From assembly GCA_938015435.1 (NCBI GenBank), contig CALLPN010000016.1, forward strand, positions 186,001 through 250,000: a stretch of DNA of 64,000 nt, written 5' to 3'. The DNA is from an uncultured Saprospiraceae bacterium. GTDB lineage: Bacteria > Bacteroidota > Bacteroidia > Chitinophagales > Saprospiraceae. This document shows, piece after piece, positions 45,853 through 54,667 of this stretch (its first letter is position 1; every line of letters starts with the position of its first letter). Below the pieces are notes generated by a model, which was not told the origin of the DNA, did no database searches, and saw nothing but the letters and a program-made list of their open reading frames with translations. The position numbers were made by a program, and so were the translations under genes.

Positions 45853-46521
45853 ATGGGACATAGTGAAAATTTCTTACCGTACACTGCTCAGAGACTTTCA
45901 AAGGAAGAATCCGCAAAGCGCAGTGTTGACTTTAGGGAGTATATGAATCAAAGAAGATCTATTCGTTTCTTTTCCGATAAAGAAGTATCAGAAAAGGTCA
46001 TAGAAAATCTGATCATGACTGCATCAACAGCTCCATCTGGAGCGCACAAACAGCCATGGACTTTCTGTGCCGTATCTAATCCGGAGCTCAAGGTCGCTAT
46101 CCGAAAAGCAGCTGAAGAAGAGGAATATAAAAGTTACAATGGACGTATGTCTGAAGAGTGGTTAGATGATCTTAAGCCATTTGGAACCGACTGGAAAAAA
46201 GAGTTTTTAACTGTAGCGCCATGGCTGATTATCATATTTAAAAAAGCGTTTGATTATGATGGAGATAAAAAAAGGAAAAACTATTACGTAAATGAGTCCG
46301 TAGGCATCGCTGCTGGAATGCTTATATCTGCAATCCATAACGCTGGGCTTGTGACACTAACTCACACTCCTAGTCCAATGAATTTTCTTCAAAAATTATT
46401 AGGTAGACCCGATAATGAAAGACCGTTTTTACTTCTTCCAATTGGATATCCAACTGATGATGCTGTAGTTCCTGTCCTCGAGAGAAAAAGTGAGAGTGAA
46501 GTAATTCAATATTATAAGTAG
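45853..46521 (+). CDS. Nitroreductase-family flavoprotein, iodotyrosine deiodinase (IYD) type
   Basis: A 222-residue FMN protein. The FMN-binding start RRSIRFF is at residues 34-40, TAPSGAHKQPWTF at 59-71, and the C-terminal LLGRPDNERPFLLLPIGYP is closely like animal iodotyrosine deiodinase. The IYD active-site lid residues appear conserved: E91, Y95 and K116 align with the Glu-Tyr-Lys triad that binds the zwitterion of the halotyrosine. Bacterial homologues in this phylum reductively dehalogenate iodotyrosine in vitro, as I recall from Haliscomenobacter work. The physiological substrate is unknown. It is not an ordinary nitroreductase. Confidence 0.88.
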   Translation: MGHSENFLPYTAQRLSKEESAKRSVDFREYMNQRRSIRFFSDKEVSEKVIENLIMTASTAPSGAHKQPWTFCAVSNPELKVAIRKAAEEEEYKSYNGRMSEEWLDDLKPFGTDWKKEFLTVAPWLIIIFKKAFDYDGDKKRKNYYVNESVGIAAGMLISAIHNAGLVTLTHTPSPMNFLQKLLGRPDNERPFLLLPIGYPTDDAVVPVLERKSESEVIQYYK

Positions 46522-46564
46522 AGTGTGAGAGACTCGCTTTGCTCGTTTCACCAGTATCTTGATT

Positions 46565-47803
46565 TTATTTTAGGATATTTTCAATTTTGCAGTCTCCGTA
46601 CATTTCAATTTTTCCACTCCCTTTGCTAGAGGATTGCAAATCGATTCCTTCCCAGGTCTCTCCACAGTCGTTATGAATCTGTGCATTATATAGCTTTAGG
46701 GTAGCTCCTGGTTCTACTATAATTCTTCGATCTAGAGCCATAGATACTCTGCAGTATATTTCTAGCGTACTACCTTTTTTTATAATGACATCATTCTTAA
46801 GATCTTTAGCCCCTAACCACTGTCTATCTCTATCGATTATTATAGATTTTGAGTTATTCGCTTCACACCATTGTGGCACAAGAAGTTTTCTTTGTTTAGA
46901 TCCTTGCTTATGAAAATTACGATGCATCTTACCAATCTGACAAGGAGTTAGAGCCATTTGACTAGAGTTATAGTCCATCATATTATTACTAGTAGGACCA
47001 GCACAAGGTCCACTTTTTGTAGACCTCCAGCAATTACTATTAGGTGGAGTATCATCACATCCGTCATTACGATACCAAGAGTGACTCAAACCAAGAATAT
47101 GTGCAATCTCATGGTTGAGATTAGTAGCATGTTGCCAAGACGGTAGTCCCAATTCATAGACTCCAGCTATCTTTACATTGGTACCCATAGCAATACCCGT
47201 AATATCTGTTGTATAAGTTTTACTGGCTACACTATCCGGATGAGTAGGTTGAATAAATACATTAAGTACTTTCCCCTTATCCTGTTCATATTTTGTGAGT
47301 ACCTCTTTTCGACTGTTGTTACGATTTTTTCCTTTACTCAAAAACCAATATAATTCATCATCCTTATGAAAAGCATATGGGCTTCGACCTACTTCAGTAT
47401 CCATATCCATAAGTACATAAGTATAATTGGCAGGTAGGACTTCAGTGTCATTACCTTCAGGAATTCTCATCTTTTCATTGACGTCCAAACGCATAATCGC
47501 ATTCTCCATCATCTGATCGAAATAAAATTCTCCTTCAGATCTATCAAAGTTAAACTTTCCTTTTTCCGCATCCATAAAGTGCACATTGATTCGCACTTCC
47601 TGTAGATAGTATTCCAATGGATAATTTAAATCTGGCGCATAGTTTAGAGGTTCACGACACGTACTCTTATACCCTTTAGGCAAATCGAATTGACGTATGT
47701 TTTCGTTAGTTTCAGCTAGATCGCCAATATACAATGACTTGATCTTGCTGTTGCAGCTAGAGAACAATAGTATACCGAGGAAAAGCGACCAAACTAATTT
47801 CAT
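46565..47803 (-). CDS. Lipoprotein metalloprotease, M43-like
   Basis: A 412-residue lipoprotein with lipobox FSSC near residue 17. The zinc site is HEIAHILGLSH with a third His (HExxHxxGxxH), and the Met-turn is NNMMDYNSSQMALTP; cysteines around it (DGCDDTPPNSNCW, SGPCAGP) suggest disulphides as in pappalysin-type M43 proteases. Residues about 330-412 are a beta-rich tail (SKSIIIDRDRQWLG ... DCGETWEGIDLQSS) that in related proteins precedes a sorting domain; here the protein ends without one. Substrate unknown. Confidence 0.82.
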   Translation of the reverse strand: MKLVWSLFLGILLFSSCNSKIKSLYIGDLAETNENIRQFDLPKGYKSTCREPLNYAPDLNYPLEYYLQEVRINVHFMDAEKGKFNFDRSEGEFYFDQMMENAIMRLDVNEKMRIPEGNDTEVLPANYTYVLMDMDTEVGRSPYAFHKDDELYWFLSKGKNRNNSRKEVLTKYEQDKGKVLNVFIQPTHPDSVASKTYTTDITGIAMGTNVKIAGVYELGLPSWQHATNLNHEIAHILGLSHSWYRNDGCDDTPPNSNCWRSTKSGPCAGPTSNNMMDYNSSQMALTPCQIGKMHRNFHKQGSKQRKLLVPQWCEANNSKSIIIDRDRQWLGAKDLKNDVIIKKGSTLEIYCRVSMALDRRIIVEPGATLKLYNAQIHNDCGETWEGIDLQSSSKGSGKIEMYGDCKIENILK

Positions 47804-47947
47804 TTCGTTATTCTTTTAGATTAAACATGATTGCGTAGAAGATTACCTCTCGGAGATTATGGTGCTTATTATCGTCATTATTAGGTCCGTCAACCTAGAA
47901 TGATCTAAAACCCTTTAAGTTATTAAGCCAACTAATGGAGCGGAATA

Positions 47948-48694
47948 CTATGTATTCAAGGCTCCACATACACTAATCGTCTGACCAGAAATATAGCTTC
48001 CCATATCAGACCCAAGAAATGCGCAAGTGTTTGCGATATCTGCACCACTTCCTAATCTTTTAAGCGGAATATTATCAATATATCCTTTTACTACCTCTTC
48101 GGATAGTTCTCCTGTCATATCCGTCTCTATAAATCCTGGAGCAATAGCGTTACATCTAATACCTCTTGATCCCACTTCCTTGGCAATCGACTTTGTAAAT
48201 CCGATTATTCCTGCTTTGGATGCAGCATAGTTCGCTTGACCAGCATTACCGAATACACCCACAACTGAGCTCATATTGATAATCGATCCAGATCTCGCCT
48301 TAAGCATATGACGCATCGTATGTTTAGTCAAGTTAAATACTGATTTGAGATTGACTTCGATCACTTGATCCCATTGATCTTCGCCCATACGTAGCATGAG
48401 ATTATCTTTTGTGATCCCTGCATTATTGATAAGGATATCTATTTTACCAAAGTCTTCGATTACAGATTTAACGAGCTCGCCAGCTTGTTCGAAGTTCGCT
48501 GCATCTGACTTGTATGCCTTGATTTTACGACCACCCGCTGAGGCTTCGCTTGCTATTTTATCTGCGCTTTCACCTGATGATCTGTATGTAAATGCTACAT
48601 CACATCCCATCTCTGCGAATTGTCTCACGATAGCTTCACCGATTCCTCTTGAGCCGCCAGTAATGAGGGCTACTTTATCCTTTAGTATTTCCAT
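47948..48694 (-). CDS. fabG: 3-oxoacyl-ACP reductase FabG
   Basis: A 248-residue SDR of fatty acid synthesis reducing 3-oxoacyl-ACP with NADPH. Motifs: TGGSRGIGEAI near residue 12, NNAGITKDNLMLRM near 86, and YAASKAGIIGFTKS near 150, all FabG signatures. The frame extends to 48742, but the ATG at 48694 (MEILKDKVALITGG) fits the family, and a strong promoter lies at 48725-48754, which would be inside the longer frame. Confidence 0.95.
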   Translation of the reverse strand: MEILKDKVALITGGSRGIGEAIVRQFAEMGCDVAFTYRSSGESADKIASEASAGGRKIKAYKSDAANFEQAGELVKSVIEDFGKIDILINNAGITKDNLMLRMGEDQWDQVIEVNLKSVFNLTKHTMRHMLKARSGSIINMSSVVGVFGNAGQANYAASKAGIIGFTKSIAKEVGSRGIRCNAIAPGFIETDMTGELSEEVVKGYIDNIPLKRLGSGADIANTCAFLGSDMGSYISGQTISVCGALNT

Positions 48695-48724
48695 GTTGTC
48701 GATTGTTGTTGATATTGAACTATA

Positions 48725-48754
48725 CAAATGTAATGAAAACAACTTTTACCGCAA
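48725..48754 (-). promoter_or_regulatory. Promoter of fabG
   Basis: Minus strand TTG (complement of 48752-48754), 19 nt, then TACATTTG (complement of 48725-48732), a full match to the Bacteroidota TTG-N19-TAnnTTTG promoter. It decides the fabG start at 48694. Confidence 0.7.
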
Positions 48755-48906
48755 CCTATGTTTAGATTATATCAAAATGATACTTAAGTCAAAAAAGAAT
48801 GACATTTAGACTTTATTTTTTCTAGAACTAAAACATCTGCTGATTACGTTGTTATATCTTTAGCAAGATTTGAATTGTAGAGATTCACAATATTTTCAAT
48901 ATTAAT

Positions 48907-51222
48907 ATGATTATGTCTTATACTGCCACTAAAACACAATTTTCTCCAGGGATCCTTTCCATGCTTCCATTATTCTATGTTGGATGGTCTGATAGTGTCC
49001 TAAGTCCTAGCGAAATGAAGCTAATTCATAAGAAAATCGATAAGGCAGACTTTTTATCTAAAGAAGATAAGACTTACCTCATCCATTGGTCTAATCCCAA
49101 AAACATACCTGGAGATGATGTATTTCGTTCTTGGGTCAAAGCACTAAAGCAACATTCGGTAGATTTCGATTTGATCGACAAAAAATCTATTGCCAAGATC
49201 GGTGCCGAGATAGCGCAAGCATCTATTCAATATAAGCAAGATCAGATATGGAAGTCTCCAAAGACTATCGATGCATTGGAAGATATAGAACATGCATTGG
49301 GACTCAAAAACCAAGCAAGTCTTAAGATATTAAAGAGGTCACTCGGATCAGATGAGGAGTTAGGTGAAGAAAATTCATTTGATCCTGAAGCACTAAAAAA
49401 GATACTGGATGGAAAGCGAGGTGCCACAAAAGATCGAATGAGGAAGTTACTCAGAGATCCAGCATTTGCCTACAGAGATATAAGAGATAAAGATGAATAC
49501 CGATTAGATATCCTTTGGAAAACGAAACTACTTGCAGAGCAGGGAGTTGGAGGATATGCCTTCCCAAAAAAATATGGCGGAGGCGGAATGTCTGGAGATC
49601 ATATAGCGGTTTTTGAAACATTGGCTTATCATGATTTGAGTCTTACTATCAAATTTGGTGTGCAGTTTGGTTTATTCGGAGGGGCAGTATATATGCTCGG
49701 TACCGAAAAACATCACAAACTATATATAGAGCCACTAACCAAAGCTGAATTGCTAGGTTGCTTTGCTATGACCGAGACAGGTCATGGATCTAATGTAAGA
49801 GGATTAGAGACGACAGCTACATATGATCACGATACTAAATCGATAATAATACAAAGTCCCAATCTTGCGGCTGGAAAAGAATATATCGGTAACGCAATGC
49901 ATAGTAGTATGGCTGCTGTTTTTGCTCAGTTGATCGTAGACGGAGAGAGTCATGGAGTTCATGCTATACTCGTACCGATCAGAGACGAAGAAGGAAATAT
50001 CCTACCTGGAGTGACTGTCAAAGACTGCGGATATAAGTTAGGTCTTAATGGTGTAGACAATGGTAGATTATGGTTTGATAGAGTCACAGTACCTGTAGAC
50101 AATTTACTCAATAAATATGGTGATATAGATGCTGATGGAAAATATAATAGTTCTATAGACAATCCTAATAAAAGATTTTTCACTATGCTCGGTGCGCTAG
50201 TTGCAGGTCGAGTTTGTGTTGGGCTTGCTGGACTAAGTGCTACCAAATCTGCACAGACCATTGCCATAAAATACGCTTTGGAACGTCGCCAATTTGATAC
50301 TGGAGATAATGGACCAGAGCAACTACTCTTAGACTACCCTACTCACCAAAGAAGACTTATACCGAGACTAGCTAAAACTTATGCTTATAGTTTTGCGATG
50401 TCACAATTAGGCGAAGATTATGTTACAGCCGATGAAAGCCAAATACGTAAAATAGAAACTAAAGCTGCCGGACTCAAAGCGATGGCAACTTGGCATGCCA
50501 CAGATACTATCCAAGAGTGTCGAGAAGCATGCGGAGGAAAAGGTTACTTAGCCGAAAATCGAATATCTTTCCTCAAAGCTGACTCAGATATCTTCACTAC
50601 TTTTGAAGGAGACAATACTGTGCTGATGCAATTAGTAGCGAAGGGATTACTTACAGAATTTAAGCAATCATTTCACGAAGAAGGGACCACAGCAGTCATC
50701 AAATATCTGAGATCCAAAATCATGAATACTGTTGCGGAGTACAACCCTATTTATAAAAGAATGGCTTCTGTAGATCACCTCATGGATAGAGATTTCCATA
50801 ATCATGCGCTGAGATATAGAGAGAAGAAAATATTGCTTAGCATTAGTAATAGAATGCAAAAGTACCTAAAGCGTCGTATCAAACCATCAGAAGCTTTCCT
50901 TAAAGTACAAGTACATATGATGGATCTTGCCAAGGCCTACATCGAGAGACTGGCTTACAAAGAATTTGTGAATAAAATAGATTCTATAGAAGACAGCAAA
51001 GAGAAAGATATCTTGATAAAATTATCACAGCTCTTTGCTCTTACTGTAATCGAAGAAGACAAGGGATGGTACCTCGAAGCTGATTATATGGAAGGCGTAA
51101 AGACTAAAGCGATCCGTAGAATGATTAGTAAACTGTGTCAAGAACTAAGATATGAAGCGAATGGTTTAGTAGATGCTTTTGGTATTCCTGAAGAATTACT
51201 TGGAGCTAAGGTGGTGTTGTAA
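48907..51222 (+). CDS. Acyl-CoA dehydrogenase / acyl-CoA oxidase-like protein with extra N-terminal domain
   Basis: A 771-residue flavoprotein for the first step of beta-oxidation. The central part (residues about 195-600) is the acyl-CoA dehydrogenase core with CFAMTETGHGSNVRGLETTATYD, GRVCVGLAGLSATKSAQTIAIKYALERRQF and the oxidase-type catalytic stretch TTFEGDNTVLMQLVAKGLL. The last about 150 residues match the acyl-CoA oxidase C-terminal domain. The first about 110 residues (LFYVGWSDSVLSPSEMKLIHKKI, helical) look like a TerB-type helical domain, unusual for this enzyme. The start is the ATG at 48907 or 48913. Confidence 0.88.
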   Translation: MIMSYTATKTQFSPGILSMLPLFYVGWSDSVLSPSEMKLIHKKIDKADFLSKEDKTYLIHWSNPKNIPGDDVFRSWVKALKQHSVDFDLIDKKSIAKIGAEIAQASIQYKQDQIWKSPKTIDALEDIEHALGLKNQASLKILKRSLGSDEELGEENSFDPEALKKILDGKRGATKDRMRKLLRDPAFAYRDIRDKDEYRLDILWKTKLLAEQGVGGYAFPKKYGGGGMSGDHIAVFETLAYHDLSLTIKFGVQFGLFGGAVYMLGTEKHHKLYIEPLTKAELLGCFAMTETGHGSNVRGLETTATYDHDTKSIIIQSPNLAAGKEYIGNAMHSSMAAVFAQLIVDGESHGVHAILVPIRDEEGNILPGVTVKDCGYKLGLNGVDNGRLWFDRVTVPVDNLLNKYGDIDADGKYNSSIDNPNKRFFTMLGALVAGRVCVGLAGLSATKSAQTIAIKYALERRQFDTGDNGPEQLLLDYPTHQRRLIPRLAKTYAYSFAMSQLGEDYVTADESQIRKIETKAAGLKAMATWHATDTIQECREACGGKGYLAENRISFLKADSDIFTTFEGDNTVLMQLVAKGLLTEFKQSFHEEGTTAVIKYLRSKIMNTVAEYNPIYKRMASVDHLMDRDFHNHALRYREKKILLSISNRMQKYLKRRIKPSEAFLKVQVHMMDLAKAYIERLAYKEFVNKIDSIEDSKEKDILIKLSQLFALTVIEEDKGWYLEADYMEGVKTKAIRRMISKLCQELRYEANGLVDAFGIPEELLGAKVVL

Positions 51223-51386
51223 GGTTGTTGATTAAAAATATCAAACATTAATCAACCAGTATGTAATTTCTGATCGGTAAGCGCGACTGTAAGGAGAGAT
51301 TGATGAGCTGAAATATTTTGAATGAAATTTGATTTTGAAGATCCAGCTAGTGCTCATCAATAGCTATGCGCTTAGCGATCACTGCA

Positions 51387-52019
51387 TTACATTTTATCAA
51401 TTATTAATCCAATAGGATTCGGACAATTATTAGTATAAAACTCTAAATCTGATTGAGCGCAGACACCTGGATAATCTCCATTGTAATCTCCTATATTTTT
51501 GATCAATTGTATATGGACATGTGGCTCCCATCCTCCATTTTCTGAGGGATTTCCAAGAGCAGCAATTTCTGTTTTAGATTCAACTATCATTCCCTTTTCT
51601 TTATGATCCAACGAAGATTTACTTAAGTGGCCCAACAATAGGAACTGATCTAATTCTGAAATATAATACACTAGTGTATAGCCATAATCAAGCTCGGCAT
51701 CATTGTATGCCATACTATGTAATACCATATCGCAGGGTGCATATAATGGCGTGCCAGCCATAGCCCAAACATCTATCCCCAGATGTATGTCTCTGGTCTC
51801 ACCCGTAAAGTGTTCTGATGTATAGATGGCCCTTTGTTCTAAGTATCCGCCATATAGAAAATTTGATTTAGAACGCTGCTTAGCTTCAGACACATATGCT
51901 TTGAGAGAGGCTAGATTAATATTCTCTGCGTCATAATAGTCCGATGACGCAACCGAAAGATCTAGCAGTGCAAAATCATCTACACAATACTCAACACCCA
52001 TTATCGGAAAGAACTTCAT
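51387..52019 (-). CDS. M23-type metallopeptidase without signal peptide
   Basis: A 210-residue protein with a complete M23 (LytM) zinc site: HLGIDVWAMAGTPLYAP gives His and Asp, LLGHLS gives the third His, and HVHIQL the last. It has no signal peptide: the N-terminus is MKFFPIMGVEYCVDDF, and an in-frame stop two codons before the ATG excludes a longer form. A cytoplasmic M23 domain is unusual, since the family acts on peptidoglycan. Similar domains occur fused to aminotransferases in Bacteroidota, where they may have another role. It is divergent from the alpha/beta hydrolase with a 50-nt shared region. Confidence 0.8.
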   Translation of the reverse strand: MKFFPIMGVEYCVDDFALLDLSVASSDYYDAENINLASLKAYVSEAKQRSKSNFLYGGYLEQRAIYTSEHFTGETRDIHLGIDVWAMAGTPLYAPCDMVLHSMAYNDAELDYGYTLVYYISELDQFLLLGHLSKSSLDHKEKGMIVESKTEIAALGNPSENGGWEPHVHIQLIKNIGDYNGDYPGVCAQSDLEFYTNNCPNPIGLIIDKM

Positions 52020-52022
52020 ACC

Positions 52023-52048
52023 TTAGCCTTTATATAATTGAAGGCTAA
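52023..52048. promoter_or_regulatory. Inverted repeat in the divergent promoter region
   Basis: TTAGCCTT - 10 nt - AAGGCTAA, a perfect 8-bp inverted repeat placed between the M23 gene (minus, start 52019) and the alpha/beta hydrolase (plus, start 52070). It could be an operator shared by both genes or a hairpin in one leader. Function inferred only from position. Confidence 0.45.
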
Positions 52049-52069
52049 TATAATAAGGGATTCCCTAAC

Positions 52070-52906
52070 ATGGATACTTGGAAAGAAAGAACAATCATAA
52101 AGCTGCTATCTGCAAAATATCAGATGATCAATATGTTTTCTACAAAGAAAGCAGGCATTGGAACTATAAATATGCTTATCCGGCCAATGCAAGGGCGAAT
52201 AATTCCAAAGCAACTTCCTGATGTAGAACCTGAAAAAACAGGAATCCGAAAGTCTTCCGATGATCTCAATGTCAAGCTCTATGATTGGGGTGGGGATGGT
52301 GAGACTACCTTACTAATTCATGGCTGGGACAGCAATAGTTATCGATGGTATGATATGATCGACCACCTAGGTAGAGATAGTCATAGATTTGTAGCCTTAG
52401 ATGCTCCGTTTCATGGAGGGTCAGATGGAGATCATTTCAACCTGTTACACTTTGCCAATATGATAGATGTAGCCCTAGATATCTTTGAACCTACTAAAAT
52501 AGTAGCGCATTCGATGGGCGGATTATCATTAGCTCATCTCCTACAAAAGAAACGATATACTAGACTCGAAAAGCTGATTCTACTCAGCCCAGTTGCCGAT
52601 CTCAGTTGGCATATAGATAGATTTCACCATTTGCTATCATTACGAAAGAAGACAAGATTAGCTATGGACGACTATTTTGAATCATTGTTCAATATGCAGT
52701 TTAATGAATTCAATTTTAAAGATTTTGAGAAGGATCTAGATTGTGAAATATTAATTATTCATGACGAATTGGATCAGGTAGTACCTATCTCCGATTCTGA
52801 GAAGATCCATGAATGGTTTCAAGGTAGTGAACTGAGGACAGTAAGAGGCCGAGGTCATGCCTTACAAGGCGAAGAAGTCTATAATATTATTGGTGAATTC
52901 CTCTAG
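52070..52906 (+). CDS. Alpha/beta hydrolase
   Basis: A 278-residue serine hydrolase. The oxyanion region is LLIHGWDSNSYRW, the nucleophile elbow is AHSMGGLSLAH, the acid is in IIHDELDQVVPI, and the His is in RGRGHALQGEE. No signal peptide, so cytosolic. Substrate unknown; esterase or lipase-like activity is the general expectation. Confidence 0.9.
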   Translation: MDTWKERTIIKLLSAKYQMINMFSTKKAGIGTINMLIRPMQGRIIPKQLPDVEPEKTGIRKSSDDLNVKLYDWGGDGETTLLIHGWDSNSYRWYDMIDHLGRDSHRFVALDAPFHGGSDGDHFNLLHFANMIDVALDIFEPTKIVAHSMGGLSLAHLLQKKRYTRLEKLILLSPVADLSWHIDRFHHLLSLRKKTRLAMDDYFESLFNMQFNEFNFKDFEKDLDCEILIIHDELDQVVPISDSEKIHEWFQGSELRTVRGRGHALQGEEVYNIIGEFL

Positions 52907-53064
52907 ATGTCGCTGGGTGATCAGAAGAACGACAGCTGAAAATACAACTCCAGATATGGTCTATTCTTATTGTGACCGTTGGCGATTCCATCTTGCGATT
53001 TTTGGTTTATGCTTATTCATTTTACACTTATTTGCTACCCTTTTTAATATATAAAGACAAGTAC

Positions 53065-53072
53065 TATCTTTG
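53065..53072 (+). promoter_or_regulatory. -7 promoter element of asnS
   Basis: TATCTTTG followed by CCGC, a full TAnnTTTG match, 24 nt before the asnS ATG. A TTTG lies 30 nt upstream, too far for the usual -33 element. Confidence 0.5.
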
Positions 53073-53096
53073 CCGCTTATATATTAACAGACAGCT

Positions 53097-54533
53097 ATGC
53101 AGAAAAGAGAGAAAATTGCAGATCTGATCCAAAGTGATCAGCTAGACAGAAAAGTAACGGTAATGGGTTGGATCCGTTCGTTTCGTAATGATAGATTCAT
53201 TGCGCTTAATGATGGATCGACAATCAAGACGCTACAAGTCGTAGTAGATCAAGAAAATGAAGACCCTGCGCTACTTAAGAGATTTACTGTAGGTGCCGCT
53301 GTTACGGCCACTGGTAAGATCATCGAATCTCAAGGAAAAGGGCAATCCGTCGAGTTGGTAGCCGAAAAACTAGAGGTACTTGGTGATTGCGATGCTGACA
53401 AATATCCAATTCAGCCTAAGAAGCATTCATTAGAGTTTCTTAGAGAAAACGCTCACCTCAGAGTACGAACTAATACATTTAGTGCGGTGTTTCGTATCCG
53501 TCATGCAGTAACTTTTGCCATTCATCAGTTTTTCAATGATAAAGGTTTCTATAATATACATAGTCCTATTATCACTGGTAGTGATGCAGAAGGTGCAGGA
53601 GAGATGTTCCAAGTGACTACGATGGATATGGACAATATTCCTGTCGGTGAAGATGGTAAAGTAGATTACAAGCAAGACTTCTTTGGTAAGGCAACTAACC
53701 TTACAGTATCTGGCCAACTCCAAGCGGAATTGGCTGCACTCGGACTAAGCCAAGTATATACTTTTGGCCCAACATTCCGTGCAGAGAACAGTAACACTAG
53801 CCGTCACCTTGCAGAGTTTTGGATGATAGAACCTGAGGTAGCATTCGCTGATCTTGATGACAACATGGATCTCGCAGAAGAGATGCTTAAGTATGTGATC
53901 CAATATGTAATGGAAAAGTGTGACGATGATTTACAGTTTCTCGAAAACAGAATCGTACAAGAAGATAAGCAGAAGCCAACTGCAGAGAGACAACCTATGG
54001 ATCTCAGAGAAAAATTGAAGTTCTGCGTTGACAATACTTTTGAAAGATTGACATATACTGAAGCCTTTCAGATACTGAGAAACTGCAAGCCTAACAAAAA
54101 GAAGAAATTTCAGTTTGTACTAGATGAATGGGGAGCAGATCTACAATCAGAGCACGAAAGATTCTTAGTAGAAAAGCACTTTAAAAAGCCTGTAATACTA
54201 ACTGACTATCCTAAAGATATCAAGTCGTTCTACATGAGACAAAATGATGATGGTACGACTGTAGGAGCGATGGATATATTATTTCCAGGTATAGGTGAGA
54301 TCATTGGTGGTTCGGCACGTGAAGAGCGTCTAGATAAGCTTACTCAACGAATGGATGAGATGGGAATACCTCAAGATGAAATGCAGTGGTTCTTAGATAC
54401 TCGAAAATATGGAACCGTACCTCACGCTGGTTATGGTCTAGGGTTTGAAAGATTAATTCAGTTCGTTACTGGCATGGCTAATATCCGTGATGTAATTCCT
54501 TTCCCAAGGTATCCTGGTAGTGCTGAATTTTAG
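53097..54533 (+). CDS. asnS: Asparagine--tRNA ligase
   Basis: A 478-residue class IIb synthetase. The N-terminal OB fold ([13 protein letters not shown]) binds the anticodon. The catalytic part shows [50 protein letters not shown] (motif 2 region) and motif 3 [15 protein letters not shown], ending [10 protein letters not shown] as expected for AsnRS. Presence of AsnRS means Asn-tRNA can be made directly. Monocistronic with its own terminator. Confidence 0.97.
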   Translation: MQKREKIADLIQSDQLDRKVTVMGWIRSFRNDRFIALNDGSTIKTLQVVVDQENEDPALLKRFTVGAAVTATGKIIESQGKGQSVELVAEKLEVLGDCDADKYPIQPKKHSLEFLRENAHLRVRTNTFSAVFRIRHAVTFAIHQFFNDKGFYNIHSPIITGSDAEGAGEMFQVTTMDMDNIPVGEDGKVDYKQDFFGKATNLTVSGQLQAELAALGLSQVYTFGPTFRAENSNTSRHLAEFWMIEPEVAFADLDDNMDLAEEMLKYVIQYVMEKCDDDLQFLENRIVQEDKQKPTAERQPMDLREKLKFCVDNTFERLTYTEAFQILRNCKPNKKKKFQFVLDEWGADLQSEHERFLVEKHFKKPVILTDYPKDIKSFYMRQNDDGTTVGAMDILFPGIGEIIGGSAREERLDKLTQRMDEMGIPQDEMQWFLDTRKYGTVPHAGYGLGFERLIQFVTGMANIRDVIPFPRYPGSAEF

Positions 54534-54585
54534 AGTATTGAAACAAATAATAATGTCAATCAATAATCTTGATTGGATGATATAT

Positions 54586-54621
54586 AAAACTCTTCTCGAC
54601 GTTGTTGGGAAGAGTTTTTTC
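54586..54621 (+). terminator. Terminator of asnS
   Basis: Perfect 10-bp stem AAAACTCTTC / GAAGAGTTTT (54586-54595, 54609-54618), 13-nt loop, ending in a T run. About 50 nt after the asnS stop. Confidence 0.85.
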
Positions 54622-54667
54622 TTCCTCATTAGATTATACTAATTAGCATCCTAAACGCTAATTAGTA

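Noticed and set aside
48695-48742. Longer fabG start at 48742
   Set aside because: The added residues lie across the strong TTG-N19-TACATTTG promoter, so they would not be transcribed.
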